From contig NW_001799037.1 in NCBI RefSeq assembly GCF_000165425.1, forward strand, positions 1-64,000: a DNA stretch of 64,000 bases. The letters are read 5' to 3'. A program made the position numbers and the translations under genes. The stretch's first letter is position 1. Every line of letters begins with the position of its first letter. Below are positions 36,416-49,283 of this stretch, piece by piece. Below the pieces are notes generated by a model. That model was given only the letters and a program-made list of their open reading frames with translations. It did not search any database and was not told the DNA's origin. Source of the stretch: Paramecium tetraurelia (lineage: Eukaryota; Ciliophora; Oligohymenophorea; Peniculida; Parameciidae).

Positions 36416-37116
36416 AAATATTTTTATTTAATTACAATTATTAAAGAAGTGTAAAACTTCATAATTGCTTAATAATTAGAACAATTAGATCATTTTTATG
36501 CTTTGGAATCATTGGATTTGTTATTTAGAATAAGATTTCTCTTATTCTTAAAATTAAAAGTGTTCTAGTTGGTAATCAATTCTCAGATTTATCTATTTCA
36601 AATTCTGCTTCAGGATTTCTTTTTGAAATAAATTAGATAGATAAAACTAATCTTTTTTACCTAAGAAATTGATATATCATTTATTTAATATAAAATATAA
36701 GAGATCATTCCTTTTTTTAAATAGCACCTATAATTCTTATTTTGATTTATGAAATTTTAGCTGATTTCTATTTCAGGTAACTAAACCAATAATCATTTTA
36801 TTGTTCTTCAAAATCCATAATTTCATTTAATTATGAAATTCTTTTAAACAAAACAATAAAATTTCGTATTATTTTTACATAACTTTTTCCGATGCTTAAA
36901 TTTAGTTTAAATATCAATTGATATAATTTCATAATAATTATGACCTTATTTTTATTCAGTATCTCATTTCTATTATTTAATTTGCAAATAACTAATTATG
37001 ATCCTTAAGCCCTGTATCGTAAGTTGCCTCATAATTGATTGCTTGATCAAAGCATAGGAGTCTTCAAACTTAAAATATATTATATTGAAAAAGTTTCTTC
37101 AATATTATAATTTATA
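36416..37116. other. AT-rich divergent intergenic region
   Basis: 701 bp between the minus-strand TRM1-like start and the plus-strand start at 37117. It is very AT-rich. I found no convincing gene, RNA or repeat. Confidence 0.55.
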
Positions 37117-37780
37117 ATGAAATCAAAAAAACATTTTGGATCATCCACTACTCAATTTGAAATGTTGATGTTGAAGTTTAATTGGAGCATGAAAATGAAT
37201 GCTCTCCAAAAGATATTTATAAGAAGATGCAGATAACCATTATATGATCTCAAAAATCATGGGAATGAGCATCCAGAAAGAATTGTCAAAAGACATGTTC
37301 GCCATTTATCAGACCAAGTTGATGATTCAATGGAGCAACTCAAATTGTTGGAATTACTCAAACATAGAAGAACTCCAACTGACAATTTTCATAAATGCAA
37401 TTCTTCGAATCTAACTCGAATCTACAGCAATAGGAATCGAGATATGAATTCTTCTTTCTTTCAATCTGATGAGAATAATATAATCAATGATTAATTTTTG
37501 GAATTATTTAAGGATCAAAAAGATTAAACATATTTTGGCATCTTGAGTAAATTTCAAATCCATATTAGCCCCAAGAACTCAAATTGAATAGGAGAATCTC
37601 CATAAATTGTTGGAACATAAAAGATTGAATTCAAATGATATTCATACATTCATTTAATTAGTCAAGAAACCAAGAATAGTACTAGAAGAAGAAAAAAATT
37701 AATAATTAGAATCAAGTACTAATTTTAAATTGTTGATTTTCTTAACGATATTACTATTTATTATAATAACACTTATTTGA
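37117..37780 (+). CDS. Putative tail-anchored membrane protein
   Basis: 213 residues after a 22-nt intron (37550-37571). The N-terminal half is basic and rich in H, R and K (HPERIVKRHVRHLSDQ, LKHRRTPTDNFHKC). After acidic and Q-rich stretches the protein ends in a hydrophobic helix (LLIFLTILLFIIITLI) with only the stop after it, the layout of a tail-anchored or SNARE-like protein. The helix preceding the anchor (EQENLHKLLEHKRLNSND) could be amphipathic, but I do not see a clear Q- or R-SNARE zero-layer residue. Family unknown. The TGA at 37778-37780 directly abuts the stop of the converging histidine-kinase-like gene, forming TGATCA. Confidence 0.65.
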
Positions 37781-40242
37781 TCATTATATTCCTCTTTAAT
37801 TTGCAATCAAAGCTTTTATTTATTTTATGTCTGTATTCCATTAGCCAAATGGTATGATACACTTAAAAAAGGCATACAAAGAAGGCTTTAATTAGGATTC
37901 TGTTATACCAATCAAATAAGTTTACTAAAATTTTGGATTTTACTGAACAAATTCCTATTCATTTTTTTGAACAATCTTTGTAAAATCTGCAATTTCTTAT
38001 TGCTTTTTAACAAATAACATAATAAAATAAAACTGTTTGCCGGCCAACAAATATTCTTTGTAAAGTCTGATCACATCAACTATATCAACAACTATTATAG
38101 GGTTCTTAATCTCAAAATTATCATATGTAGAATTTCCAAAATTTGTTATGATATCGCTTTATAATTTGATATTAGAAACATAACAAAGTATCTCATTTAC
38201 TGTCTTTGGAGGCTAGATTACATTACAACGATGTGTCCACTTTAAATTGGTTCTATTATCCCTGCTTGACTAAACATCTTTGTTAAAATTAAACATAGCA
38301 GGTTCTGAATTGCTTTTACAATTTGAATCATTTCTTCTTGGAAAAACGACGTTGTAATTATTTTTGACAAGTTTCTTCTTTTTCTTAGTTTTTTTGGCTC
38401 TGGACAACCTTTATTAGAACTTCTCTTTGAGTAAATCTTATAGTTTAGTTGGGTTAATTTGAGGAGTATTGAATGAAGGAGGAGAATTGACTATACTATC
38501 TGCATATTCCTAGAATAATTAATAATGATTACACTGATTGCAAACTTATCATTATTTTCTGATTGATCAATGACGATCTAATCAAAGATACCTTTATCTC
38601 TGGCATCTTCGAGTGTGATCTCTAATAATAAAATAAGTTCATCTCTGATTTCAGGGAAATTTATATCAATTTTGCTGGTTATTTATTCTGGCAGTGTTTA
38701 AGTATTCGTTGTGGTTTATAAACTTTTTCTAATTTAAGAATCCAACATAAATTTTGTGGGAAGTATTTACACTTTTTCTTTCCATTAATAATGATAATCA
38801 TTTAAAACAATTCTAGAGAAAGTGATATCTGTAAATTGAGATACGTGATCTTGTTTATTGCTTGCAATGTAACTTAAAAAAGTAAAGGTAATAATAACAT
38901 TATCTCCGTCGGTTTAAAATTTAAATTCATTTTTATTTAGTTTCATTAATCGCTTACAGATTTGAAGACAATAGATCAGAAACTATTCATGAAGATTTAA
39001 TTTTGCATCTCTTAATCCAAAAACTTAGGAATATAATTTAATGACTGAAGGTGTACATGTAAATATTAAGACGAACTCTAAATCATAACTTGAGTTCTCT
39101 TGATTGATTTGTGATACTATGCATTTAATAGATAATTCGCCTTTTTATTTATCACAAAATCTAGTCGAAAATAGCAAGGTTTATAAAATAAACATGAGTA
39201 GTGTTTTATCACCTGCCACCAATTCTGGAATGCCATTTTCAAATGTTAAATCAATTTTATTAAAATGCTCATATAATTTGAGTACAGTACATTCGATTAG
39301 ATTACATAATTGGATTTTGATGTCAAATAATTTGATATCTTATGAGGGACTTATAATTTAGGAGATGATGTAATGTTCCAAATCAAGACATTCGGATAAG
39401 CATTAACCTAAAGTACTTAGATCTGATTCTTTGATCATACGAAATGCTCTCAAATTGTTCCATTTTGTATAGTCCTGACTTAAGAGTGCATGCAATTTAA
39501 TAATTTTTTCGTTCATTAGTGTAAAGAAAGAATCATCATGACATTAAAAATAGGTTTCAATTAATAATAAATTGTTTTCCCATGGTTTAACTTGATATTC
39601 TATCAATTATTACTCACTGGTTTCGAATTGTGCGATTCCTACATGTTTCTTTTGTATAAAATCTGTCACTTACTGTTAAGATAAGGATGGCAATTTTGTT
39701 GTTTTGCTAGAAAAGAGCACATTCAGGTTTTCATCTAAATAAAGGATATGATGAGGTAGGTTGAGTATCATACCTTCATACTCCTATTGAATGGCGTTCA
39801 TTCTGCAAATCTTAGCATAAAAGTATCTTTTCAGTATTTCAATAGCCCTTAGGAGAGTAATCATGAATAGGAATAGGTAAATGTGACTAGGTTAACGTAT
39901 TGTTAGAAGTTGAAATAACACCTAAAAAGGCCAATAAGGGATAAGAATTAAATTGATTAAAAAAGTGAAGATGTGAGATTAGAAACAATAAATTTAGATT
40001 TCCCCTAATGAAGCAGCACAGAGGATAATTTATATAAGATATCTCCATTTGTACTTGTTTTCATAGTAGAATATTGAGGTGATGAATGCAGTTGCAAATG
40101 TAAGGAAAGTATGTTGAAAAATGAGTTTGAGCAAGAGAATAAATGGGAAAAATGATATACCTGTGTAAACTGAGTTTCTGAAATTCTGCTCATGTTTTTC
40201 ATAATTGAATCTGGCAGTTGATGAGACTTGATATTTGTCCAT
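37781..40242 (-). CDS. Degenerate hybrid histidine-kinase-like membrane protein
   Basis: 812 residues with one 23-nt intron. Several membrane segments occupy the first 170 or so residues (PFILLLKLIFQHTFLTFATA and following). A PAS-like stretch (MILNLPHHILYLDENLNVLF) comes next, then helices where a dimerisation domain would be. The layout of a HATPase domain is clear around FENGIPELVAGDKTLLMFIL, with a DGDNVIITFTF strand later. A receiver-like C-terminus follows (NPIIVVDIVDVIRLYKEY, then FYFIML). Key residues are missing: no phospho-accepting histidine motif, no N-box asparagine (LQTLLFSTRF where LLSNAIKF is usual), and no clear receiver aspartate. It is probably a signalling pseudoenzyme or ciliate-specific relic domain set. 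The start at 40242 is 19 bp beyond the SLC44 stop. Confidence 0.6.
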
Positions 40243-40261
40243 ATTATTTTATTATTTATAC

Positions 40262-42003
40262 TCAATTTTATTATTATTTTTTCTTGGACAATTGTTCCTC
40301 CTTCTCAATCAAAATTATTGTCTTATAATAATTCATCAATTTGTCATCATCCTTATCCCCATCAATCAATCCGAATGTCAAGAATCCCTTAATCAATTGT
40401 GCACTGATCACGTAATTCAGATCACAACCCAATGGAATCATCAGTAAAATAGTGGAAAACCCACAGCCAAAGAGTGAATTAATAAGTCCAACAAGACATC
40501 CAAGGGACCATCCAGAATACCTAAGAATAGCCTCAGCCTATTAATCTATAATAATAAATCATAGCATTCATACATAATGAATAAACGATTTCTAAATTTT
40601 ATATATTTAAGTTGTCTATGCTCTCTTGTAATTGATATGAGGCAATTGGCTGGTTATTGACTTGATTTTGAGTCAAGTAAAACACTTAACGACCTAATGT
40701 CAATGAGGTTAGCAATGATAGATCGTTCTCCCATTTTTGAGCAATTTGAGGCTTCTTGATCAAATACATTAATTTAATGCCCAAACTTTTAGGTGAATTG
40801 ATGATTTGTTTCAAGGCCAGGAGAGATAAGGTTCCAAAAACCTCAAATGAATTCCTAGATTAATATCAAATTGCTAATTACTTTAATATTTATAAGCTTT
40901 GTTCCTCTTCCCATAACAATTGTTTTAATGTAAATATGTATATGAAATAATCAGTATACAATCTTAATATTCTAGATGCATAAACAAAAAGGATAAATGC
41001 CAAAAAAGCAAAGATGATTCCCACAATGGATGTTGAGTATTGACTGTATACAGGTTTTGATGTGTCAATTGAACCTATGCTTAATGCTGCACTATATAAT
41101 TGTTTAATTAATTAATACGTGATGGAATAGTACATTACTAAAAAGTTGATGACCACCAACAATTAAATGACAGAGTTGTATCTAACTGTATATTATCCTA
41201 GATTCTTTCTTATCGTCAAAGTGATATAACTCTTCAATCTGTATCCCTCCTTATCATTTTAAGTGAAGAATTGAGATATAAGAGACCCTATAAATAACTT
41301 GATCAAGAGCAATAGAATTATTGTATACGTTGTTTTGTTATTGAATGCTTCAACTAAGATTTCAATTGATTATTAGTTTAATTATCTTGATTCCCCTGCT
41401 CTTTACAGTTTTTCCATATCATGAAAGTTCGACAAGCGATTCGCCATTATGATAGCCAACCATAGTATGCAATACGGGTAAAACTTAGTTAGGAATTAAA
41501 TTATAAGCGAAAAGTATTATCTGAACACTCTCTAATTTAAATAAAGCACGGAGAGTAGTAATAGAAGTCCTGTAAAAACAAATTCACTATTTGAAATCAA
41601 GGATACGGTAAAGGTGTTGAGCTTAGATGTTTCCAAAGCAGGCAAAACCAATTATAGTTATGAATATAAGGTAGGCAAACAACCGTGATTGTCTAATTTA
41701 ATACTAACTTATTATTACATTCATCAGTATTTGCAATGTTCCCAGAACAATTATCACATTACAATTTTGTATCTCCCTTTTTTGGACATTCATCTAAACA
41801 GAGAGTCGTCTAAGTATCTTTTGGATCCGGAAAGTAAATCAAATTGCATTACTCTAACATCATCTGCCTATAAATATACTTCCATTGCTGATAGGTTAGT
41901 TAACGGGTCCATAACCAAGGATACTAGAGATTCCAAATAAGCCTATATATATGACCAATGCTGCAGTTGAGAATCCAAAGCAAAGTTTATCAGTTATTGC
42001 CAT
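40262..42003 (-). CDS. Choline transporter-like protein (SLC44/CTL family), second copy
   Basis: 546 residues after four introns (26, 20, 28 and 27 nt). The N-terminal membrane segment is LCFGFSTAALVIYIGLFG. A cysteine-rich external loop follows (LCLDECPKKGDTKLQCDNC), then about nine more hydrophobic segments. The conserved CTL C-terminal region is clear: AEAILRYSGWSLGCLVGLIN, close to the family's signature before the last membrane spans. The upstream sequence stays open to ATGs at about 42117-42131 (WKPLDSNNQY), so an N-terminal exon further upstream is possible. It differs clearly from the SLC44 protein at 8034 and is not a recent duplicate. It is followed by the histidine-kinase-like gene 19 bp later. 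Confidence 0.88.
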
Positions 42004-42135
42004 TTAATATTTATATATATTATATTTGTATAAGTTTATTTTATACTAGTTATTAGAATCCAAAGGTTTCCATTGATTAGTTCTTTGAATTGTTATATTG
42101 TTCATATCTAAATTATACATGCTTATTACAATTTA

Positions 42136-45100
42136 TCATACTTTAGTTTGAATATAAATGTTGTATTCATTTTCTTCGAAATAGTTCCACTATTCCTGAC
42201 TCCCATTAGTTGACTTGAAACCTTTAGGATATTATATAAATTTAATTAATAAGATTTTCACATATATAGTATTTAATTTTCAATTTTCAGTAAATAGGTG
42301 AGAGTTTTATAAAAACTGTCTTCGTTGTACAACGCTTTAGGTGGTAACAAATAAACAAATTGTCTTATGCCCCACAATTTGTTCTTGATAGATTAATGAA
42401 TAATCCAAATCTAAGCCATATTTATCATAATAATGAAAAGGTAAAATATTATAGAAATCGTTAATTTGACTCTGTTGCTATCCAAGATTCCTTCCTCGAT
42501 AGTCTATCGAACTGTATCTACAAAATTACTAACCGCATCTATTATAAAACTTTCTGATAACATATGTCTCAATTAAAGCATTTGTGTTGCCGAACCTGAG
42601 ATTTAGTATAAATCTATGTTTTCTCTCAAGATTTAAAATATATCTTAAGAGGGCAATAATAATCCTTATTACAACTCTCCATTATTTACAGTCACACAGA
42701 TTTCAGGCTCATTGACAACTGGACACACATTACTTGAAAATAGAACCTTTAATTCTTCGGAAACTGTTCCCTCAGAGTAAAGTATATCTCCTAATATAGT
42801 ATTTGCCGTTGTGTAACTTTCACTGGTATAAATAAAAAATTATGCTGGATCTTCTGGATTTATAAGTTCATTTTGCACCAAATATTTATTACTTTGCAAT
42901 ATGAAATTAGTTAAACATGCTTCTGATAAGCTTTCTGTAAAAGTAATACATTTTTAATAGATTGCTAATTTTGACTCTAAATCACTTATTTATTGTTTGT
43001 CACTCATCCTTACTAATAAAAAAGTCACCAATGAAATAGTGATGGAAATTAAATGAAAACTAAATGTAAGTTGCCGTCTTACATTGAATTGCTCTTAAAC
43101 CTTTATAAATTTCTTGTTGTTATTGTTATTATTATTGTTGTTGTGATGAGCAGTAGAACTTCCACCCTAATAGTTATTATTCTATTTTTCTTCTTCTTCC
43201 GGATGGAACTTATCTTTTAATGAGAAATGGTACTCATAGAGATCAAAATGCTAATCAATCTATAAAATATAAATACATCTTGGTTGATTAATAACAATTA
43301 GTTCACGTGATTTAATTCGCTAGCAATTGCAGAATGTGAGATTTGCTCTGAACATCGTATGTATTTTTTACATAATTAAATGTATGAATATTACAAGAGA
43401 AATGCTATACAGAAATATACTACGTACACTGCAATAAAAGTAAAAGAAACATAGTCAATGATGTTATCCTGAGACCCCAAAATTGAATTGATTTCATCCG
43501 TGAATCTAGTATTCAAGAGGGAATACGCATTCTTGTACTTACTATAAGATCTCAATAAGTATAAAATAGACTTAACAAATTAAAAGTTATCTGTAAAATC
43601 AGTGATATGTAATGATCTTATCATATACATCAACTAAAACAGAGCAGTCCAACCCTTAACTGTTTTGTCTACATTCTCAAAAATATCCAATTATTCTAAT
43701 TCTATTGATGAAAACACTGCTCTGATAATAGAATTTTCTGAATATTCATCCATTTTTGTTGAAAATATTTCTATATTTCTATCCAAGACTGTCTGCAACT
43801 ACCCAAGTAGAGTAGCATTATATTCATAATACATTCCAAATTCTGATAAGTTGGAACCCATTTATATATATTATATCAAAGTCATGGATCCCTACATCGT
43901 GGCTCTACTATAAGCAGTCATTGTAAAAGCTTATAAAATATAAATGTTGCTTCTTATGTTACTTTACCAATTTGCATAGAGTATTGTACTTGCAGTTGTA
44001 AATCCTAAAATGGCAGTCAAAGAAAAGATATTTATGAATAGTAGAGCATAAAGTAATTTAGGTTTAGTATTCATCTCAGAGAACTTACGGTAAAAATGAG
44101 ATTTAACTAAAATCCTTTAGATTTCACTTTGCTTTGATGAATTACTACTGATGCTATTGATGTAGATTTATTTGTGAGGTTATTCTGGTGATTCGTTATC
44201 TTTTTCACTTGAATCCTACTTTGATACTATATCATGATGGTCACTACATAAGAATTCCTGTTGTCTTAAGGGCTAATTCTCCTATTCAGCTGGCACCATT
44301 TAACTTCGCAAGGTTATTGGGTCTGGCTGAGAAGTGAATTGAGGAATCTCGTTATCTCCTGCTCCAGGCATTACGTAATCCTTTAGCTTGATGCCTTCGA
44401 ATTCGGAACTATATTCATCCAAAGACTAAGACAATGGCGATTCATCAGAACAAACTGCTCCCAATTTATATGGCGATCTGATTTTTAAAACATACACTTT
44501 AAATACAATCCTGTTTACAAGAGAGTAAGACATTTGGACTTCTAAATCCAATTAGAATTTAGTATCCTTGTCTAATATCATTTCAATAGAATCTTAGGAA
44601 ACATTGAAATGCTAAACCAATTTATTTGCTGTTGTTAAGGTTTCAGCTACACCATTTTCCTTTTAATATTCCTCCAAATAATTTTGTAATTAAGCGTCCA
44701 AAGAGTTAAAATTTGGTATAAACTAATTTATAGGCTTTCCTAGTAATTTTGAGGGATTAGTCATCTCAAAACAGTCTAAAGCGTTATTAGTAATTCCCTC
44801 TATATTTTATTTGGAATCCAATAGAATGAAACCACTCAATCCATCCTATCTTATTCCTTATTTGATTTCTTTGGTGAAACAAAAGGATGGAAGAACATTT
44901 GATGAAAAATTAAAACTAATATCTATAAAGATTTCCAAATAACTCAAAACTCCTGGAGTTTATTGCTAAGTTAAGAATGGCAATGGCTATCTAAAAACCA
45001 TAGGTCTATTTGTTATTACAAACATCTCCATCATCTCATCATGTGCTTTGATTATACTTGGATAACAAAGTTGATCTAATGATTTTACTTGTTGTCTAAA

Positions 45101-47428
45101 TTCTTCAGAGGTATAACCTACAAAAGATGGAAAATTCTTAGAGAAATTGATGATTTCACCTCTCTTCATATGTGATTATGTTAGATTAAGTGACATATAC
45201 CCAACTTTATATGATTACTCTTCAGTTTTATAATAAAATGATGGGTATTCAAAAAACTTACTTTCCCTTGTATTGATTAGATTACATAGTTTAATAAATT
45301 GATCATAGTTATTTGTCACTTCAAGACAATAAAGCATGTAACAATACAAAGAGGTTCTTCCCGGTGAATATAAATTAAAATATTCTAGCTCTTTTTATAT
45401 CTTACAATTTTGTGTGTTTAATTTCAAATATAATTCTTCAAGTGACTCATAACTATGAGTTTCATCATTTAGTTTTAGTAGAAACTGTTTTTTATGCGAT
45501 AAATTGACAAATACTTATTTCAATAAGCGATCCCTCTCCAATTCTGTGTACCTGTAATCTTCATATTTCAAAGTTAACTCTATTGATTACCTAGTAATAT
45601 CCTCCTTGAATCTATGTAGAATTTGATATTTTGAATAGCTCTTCAGTAGCTCGAAAGCTAATCTCTGCTGCAAAGAACTTCCCTTCTCCAATAAATGTTT
45701 TAAATCCAGTATTTACAATTAAGCCTAGTAACACTCATCAGAATTGCATAAAAACACTAAGATCTATATCAAATATATAATATTCGGATGTGCCTTGCGT
45801 ATTTCAGTTTAGAAGACCAGCTTAGAGTAATCTCTTAAATATCTCATAATCAATTCCACATAAAATTGAATATTGAGTATTTTGAAATCATCATACATTC
45901 TCATTTCTTTAACTATCTCATATTTATCTATTATCTTTCTCTTTTCACCTTTCAGACCCCGACAAAAACAATATTGATTATTACAGTTTTCAGTGTGAGT
46001 CCTCAACAATATGATACACACCATAAGAATCTTTGATCTTTCAATCTTCAACTCCACTCCAGAATTTCTGGTTAATACTCCAATCTCTTACAATCTCATC
46101 AATTAGACTGCTCTTATAAAATGAATGAAGTAGGACATATCATATTACTTGATGATGTTTGATTAGAAATCCTTATACTTGATATTCTCACTTTCAATTC
46201 GTAATCCTTATTCAGACTCATGAGTATGTAAGGTTTATTGGGGTTATTATTATTAGAGATTTGCAAAAGCTTGAATAGACTTTTCTTTCTTTAATGTTGA
46301 CGTAAGCACATTTTCAATTCTGCTGTCTTGAAGAACAATAAATAGCCTACTTAAACAGGGAGCAATGATAAAAGATAAGCATATAATCTATTAGTCGGTT
46401 AGTCTGCAAATGAATAATAAAGTCAAACAAAGTACGATTGCCCTCATAAATACATTTGTGGAATATTTAAATTTCTATACATAGGGTAATGTTAGATAGG
46501 CATCTAAAGCATCAATCAGAAAAGCAATTATTACAAATATCAAATTGACTATGTAGATAAAATCATCTTCCTGTATAATGTTGCCTGCTCTTACATAAGA
46601 GTAACTGATCAATATGGGTACTATACTGAATCCTATATGTAGCCATTGTAAGTATGAAAATCTCAGTCTCATGAAGTTGGATTCATGTAAGGTAAATGAC
46701 ACCTAACACCACACTAATGATAAACTTGAAATTATCAAAGTTTCAATAGCCAATATGACATTCAGGATTTATCCAACAATTTATTGTGTTTCATCTGCCT
46801 TGTCTAAGACTAAGTTGATTTACAATAAGAAATAGAGAATGGGGATTAGGAAAACATGAGGAAAATAATTCAGGAATATTGCTATTTATCTCAGCCTTAT
46901 TATTTAAAGTGATGTATTTGATTAGTCTGACATCAAACGATGTTGAAATCCTTCTATATATGAGTTTTAATTGTAGATCTAATGCATAATCTGAATGCAA
47001 TCACTTAGATTGTCACTCTGACTGATATTTAATTGTCTTTTATTCTTAAACTTTGTTTATTTAAAAAATGTAATCTCATCGGACATACTCACTCCAACTA
47101 AAATGGCCGGAATGGAAAAGAATGCGATGAATACACTCTGACATGCAATCAAATAATCTGGTCCTAAATTTTCAGGCAAATAAATTGTTGGAACACATAT
47201 TCTAAATAGTAATTCCAAGTCTTGAGGTCCAGAAGTTCCATTAAAGTCGTTAAGCAAAGGAGCTAATTTTATTATGGCAACTTTTTAAAGGACACTCACT
47301 ATCATCGCTAATATCCAGAGGAAATAGTTTTCTTTCATTAAACAAAATTGTGTGAAGCCTATAATGAACTATAGTCTGTTCTCCAGTTTCTACTGCAAAC
47401 TCAGTTTAAAGTTCTCCAAATTATTCAT
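42136..47428 (-). CDS. Large multi-pass membrane protein with PAS domain
   Basis: 5.3-kb gene, roughly 1,700 residues. About ten hydrophobic segments form the first third (FLWILAMIVSVLQKVA, VFIAFFSIPAILVGVSM, SNFMRLRFSYLQWLHIGF). A helical region precedes a PAS domain near 45170-44980 (GEIINFSKNFPSFVGYTSEEF, then YPSIIKAHDEMMEMF). More membrane segments follow downstream (SFTFIAVYVVYFCIAFLL, SFHLISITISLVTFLLV), with a poly-N linker between. This layout resembles the ciliate and Dictyostelium family loosely called tiny-macrocysts (Tmc)/PAS transmembrane proteins; function is unknown, with sensing suggested. The last exon, ending EYNIYIQTKV, is joined by an unresolved intron near 42240-42290, and several internal introns were not mapped. 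It is divergent with a small secreted ORF, with 64 bp between starts. Confidence 0.75.
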
Positions 47429-47492
47429 ATATGCAAATAAATTAATATAATTTAATAAATGAATTTGGTGCTATAATTCAGAAAGTAGTCTA

Positions 47493-47648
47493 ATGAGCAA
47501 GTGGATATTCATATTCGTCTGCTCAATTCTAGGTTTTGTTTATGCAGGAATGCAAGATGCTTCCTACCTTAAAGAATTTAGCAAAGATACTAAGTACAAA
47601 AATAATTTGAAAATTTAATAAATATTGAAATTAATTATTATAATATGA
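47493..47648 (+). CDS. Short secreted peptide ORF
   Basis: 51 codons before TGA. MSKWIFIFVCSILGFVYAG is a convincing signal peptide, and only about 30 residues follow (MQDASYLKEFSKDTKYKNN ...). It could be a small secreted peptide, a gene whose later exons I failed to connect, or a truncated copy of a longer secreted protein. The strong signal sequence and the position 64 bp from a divergent start argue for expression. The lack of any recognisable mature part argues against a conventional gene. Confidence 0.4.
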
Positions 47649-48008
47649 CAGTATTTAGGACATATTCAATCTTATTTTATATAAACTAATTGAATTGTAC
47701 ATTTTTACTTAAATTCTCATGTTTTAATGTATTTTAATTTTCCTCATAAAACAAGCTATGATACACTATTATGGTCTGGCTTCCTAAAATATTGAGGGAA
47801 TTTGATATCTAACATAGATAGAATATTACACAGTATGGCATTTTATACAAAATCTAGAGTATCATCAAAATCAATTAGTTTAGGGGTATCTCTATTGCAG
47901 GCCAATATGTAAATCAATCGGTATACTTGAATTGATGTGCATAACTAGAAACAGAATTAAGACATTGATTTATAATTATATATAAATTATATGATTATTT
48001 CTGAATAA
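47649..48008. other. Intergenic region
   Basis: 360 bp of AT-rich DNA between the small secreted ORF and ataxin-2. No feature was recognised. Confidence 0.5.
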
Positions 48009-48941
48009 ATGTAAGCCAACTTGGCTCATTTTTTTTTAGTTCTCAAATCATAAGAGTGCGTCCAATATTAAGATATCAATGGTACTCAATATGAAGGATA
48101 AATAAGACTCATATAGCCAAATGAACAAAAACTGGTATTCAACTATACTCGCAATTTGGCAACTAATGAATCTAATGATAATAAGCTAGTGCAATTCAAG
48201 GATCTAACTTATTTGAAAGTGCAAAATCAAATGTCACAATCTCAGATTGTTGAGAAATCCAAATCTGAGAAAAAAACAAAGACTTTTGTGAGATGGGAAT
48301 AGAATGTGGATGCTTCAAATTTGGAAGATCAAGCAGTGAAAAACTTTGATCAATTTGAAGCTATTAAGAAATTTGGCATTGAACCTACATATGATGAAAA
48401 TAAGTATACAACCAAATTGATAGCACCTGTAACTGAAGATTTGAGACTATATGCTGAAAAATGTGAAAAAGAATTGAAAAATGACACATCAAATAAACAC
48501 GTCCTTGAAGAGCGAAATCTAAAGCAATTAGACGATGAGGAATCAGCTTACTCAGAAGTCATCAGGGAATAACCTCAATAGATGGTCCAAGTTCAATAGA
48601 CAATGCAATCACAAATAGCATCTCCTCCAATTAAATTTTTCAATTCAAATAAGCAAAAAGAAAAAAATAACAAAATTTCATACATCGAGAAACTATTTGA
48701 ACCAACAAATCTAATTTCGGATGAACCTGAACAATAACCTAAGATTAAGCCGCTTAATTAAGAAGCCACAACAAAGTATTTTATTATTTATCAACTCAAT
48801 AGATTCAAACTCTAATAGACTACCACTAATAATATTCCTAAATTAATGCTTTCTAATTTCATTAATGCAGTTGAAGGATATAAATGGTAAAACATGAACC
48901 CAGATCCAACCAAAAACAAAAAAGAGAAACTCAAAAAATGA
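48009..48941 (+). CDS. Ataxin-2 / Pbp1 family RNA-granule protein
   Basis: 310 residues in one exon. The N-terminal SM-ATX (Lsm-like) fold has DINGTQYEGQIRLIQP and NKLVQFKDLTYLKV. The LsmAD domain follows: FDQFEAIKKFGIEPTYDENK then YTTKL and a segment NDTSNKHVLEERN, the family's hallmark N-x-H-x-x-EER. A Q- and basic-rich tail ends the protein. Family members regulate mRNA stability, translation and stress granules. The chain is much shorter than animal ataxin-2, and no clear PAM2 motif is seen. An open, coding-like stretch just downstream (about 48973-49192) could be an additional C-terminal exon. The start at 48009 is the only ATG that puts the Lsm fold in frame from its first strand. Confidence 0.85.
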
Positions 48942-49283
48942 ATTATATCAAAGTGTTTATAATATATTAATAAATATTTACATTTCAGTACCTTAGGCTG
49001 AAATCCAAATTTAATATGGCTTCCTCCATCCATTCATAACATCTGCCAAGCATAACTCCTCTAAGAAGAAGAACCAATTTTAGATTAAAAATTAGCTGAT
49101 TAAAGTGGATGATAAAAACCTATTGTGTAACTTATTTATTCAGTCTCTCTTGCCTGTCTATAATAATTCATAAATCAAATTTATAAATGAATGAAAAAAC
49201 CAATTCATTTATTCTCTCTGGATTTAATTGTATGTAGTTGACTTATATTGTTGATATTCAATATTATTTATATATATAAGATA
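48942..49283. other. Convergent spacer with possible extra exon
   Basis: 342 bp between ataxin-2 and the CAP-domain gene. A plus-strand frame at about 48973-49192 reads protein-like (IQYGFLHPFITSAKHNSSKK, CNLFIQSLLPVYNN) and ends in TGA. It would need an atypical 36-nt intron plus a frame change to join ataxin-2. It may simply be 3' UTR. Confidence 0.4.

Noticed and set aside
44987-45169. Separate small PAS protein gene
   Set aside because: The PAS segment lies inside the long membrane-protein gene on the same strand and frame context; it is a domain, not a gene.
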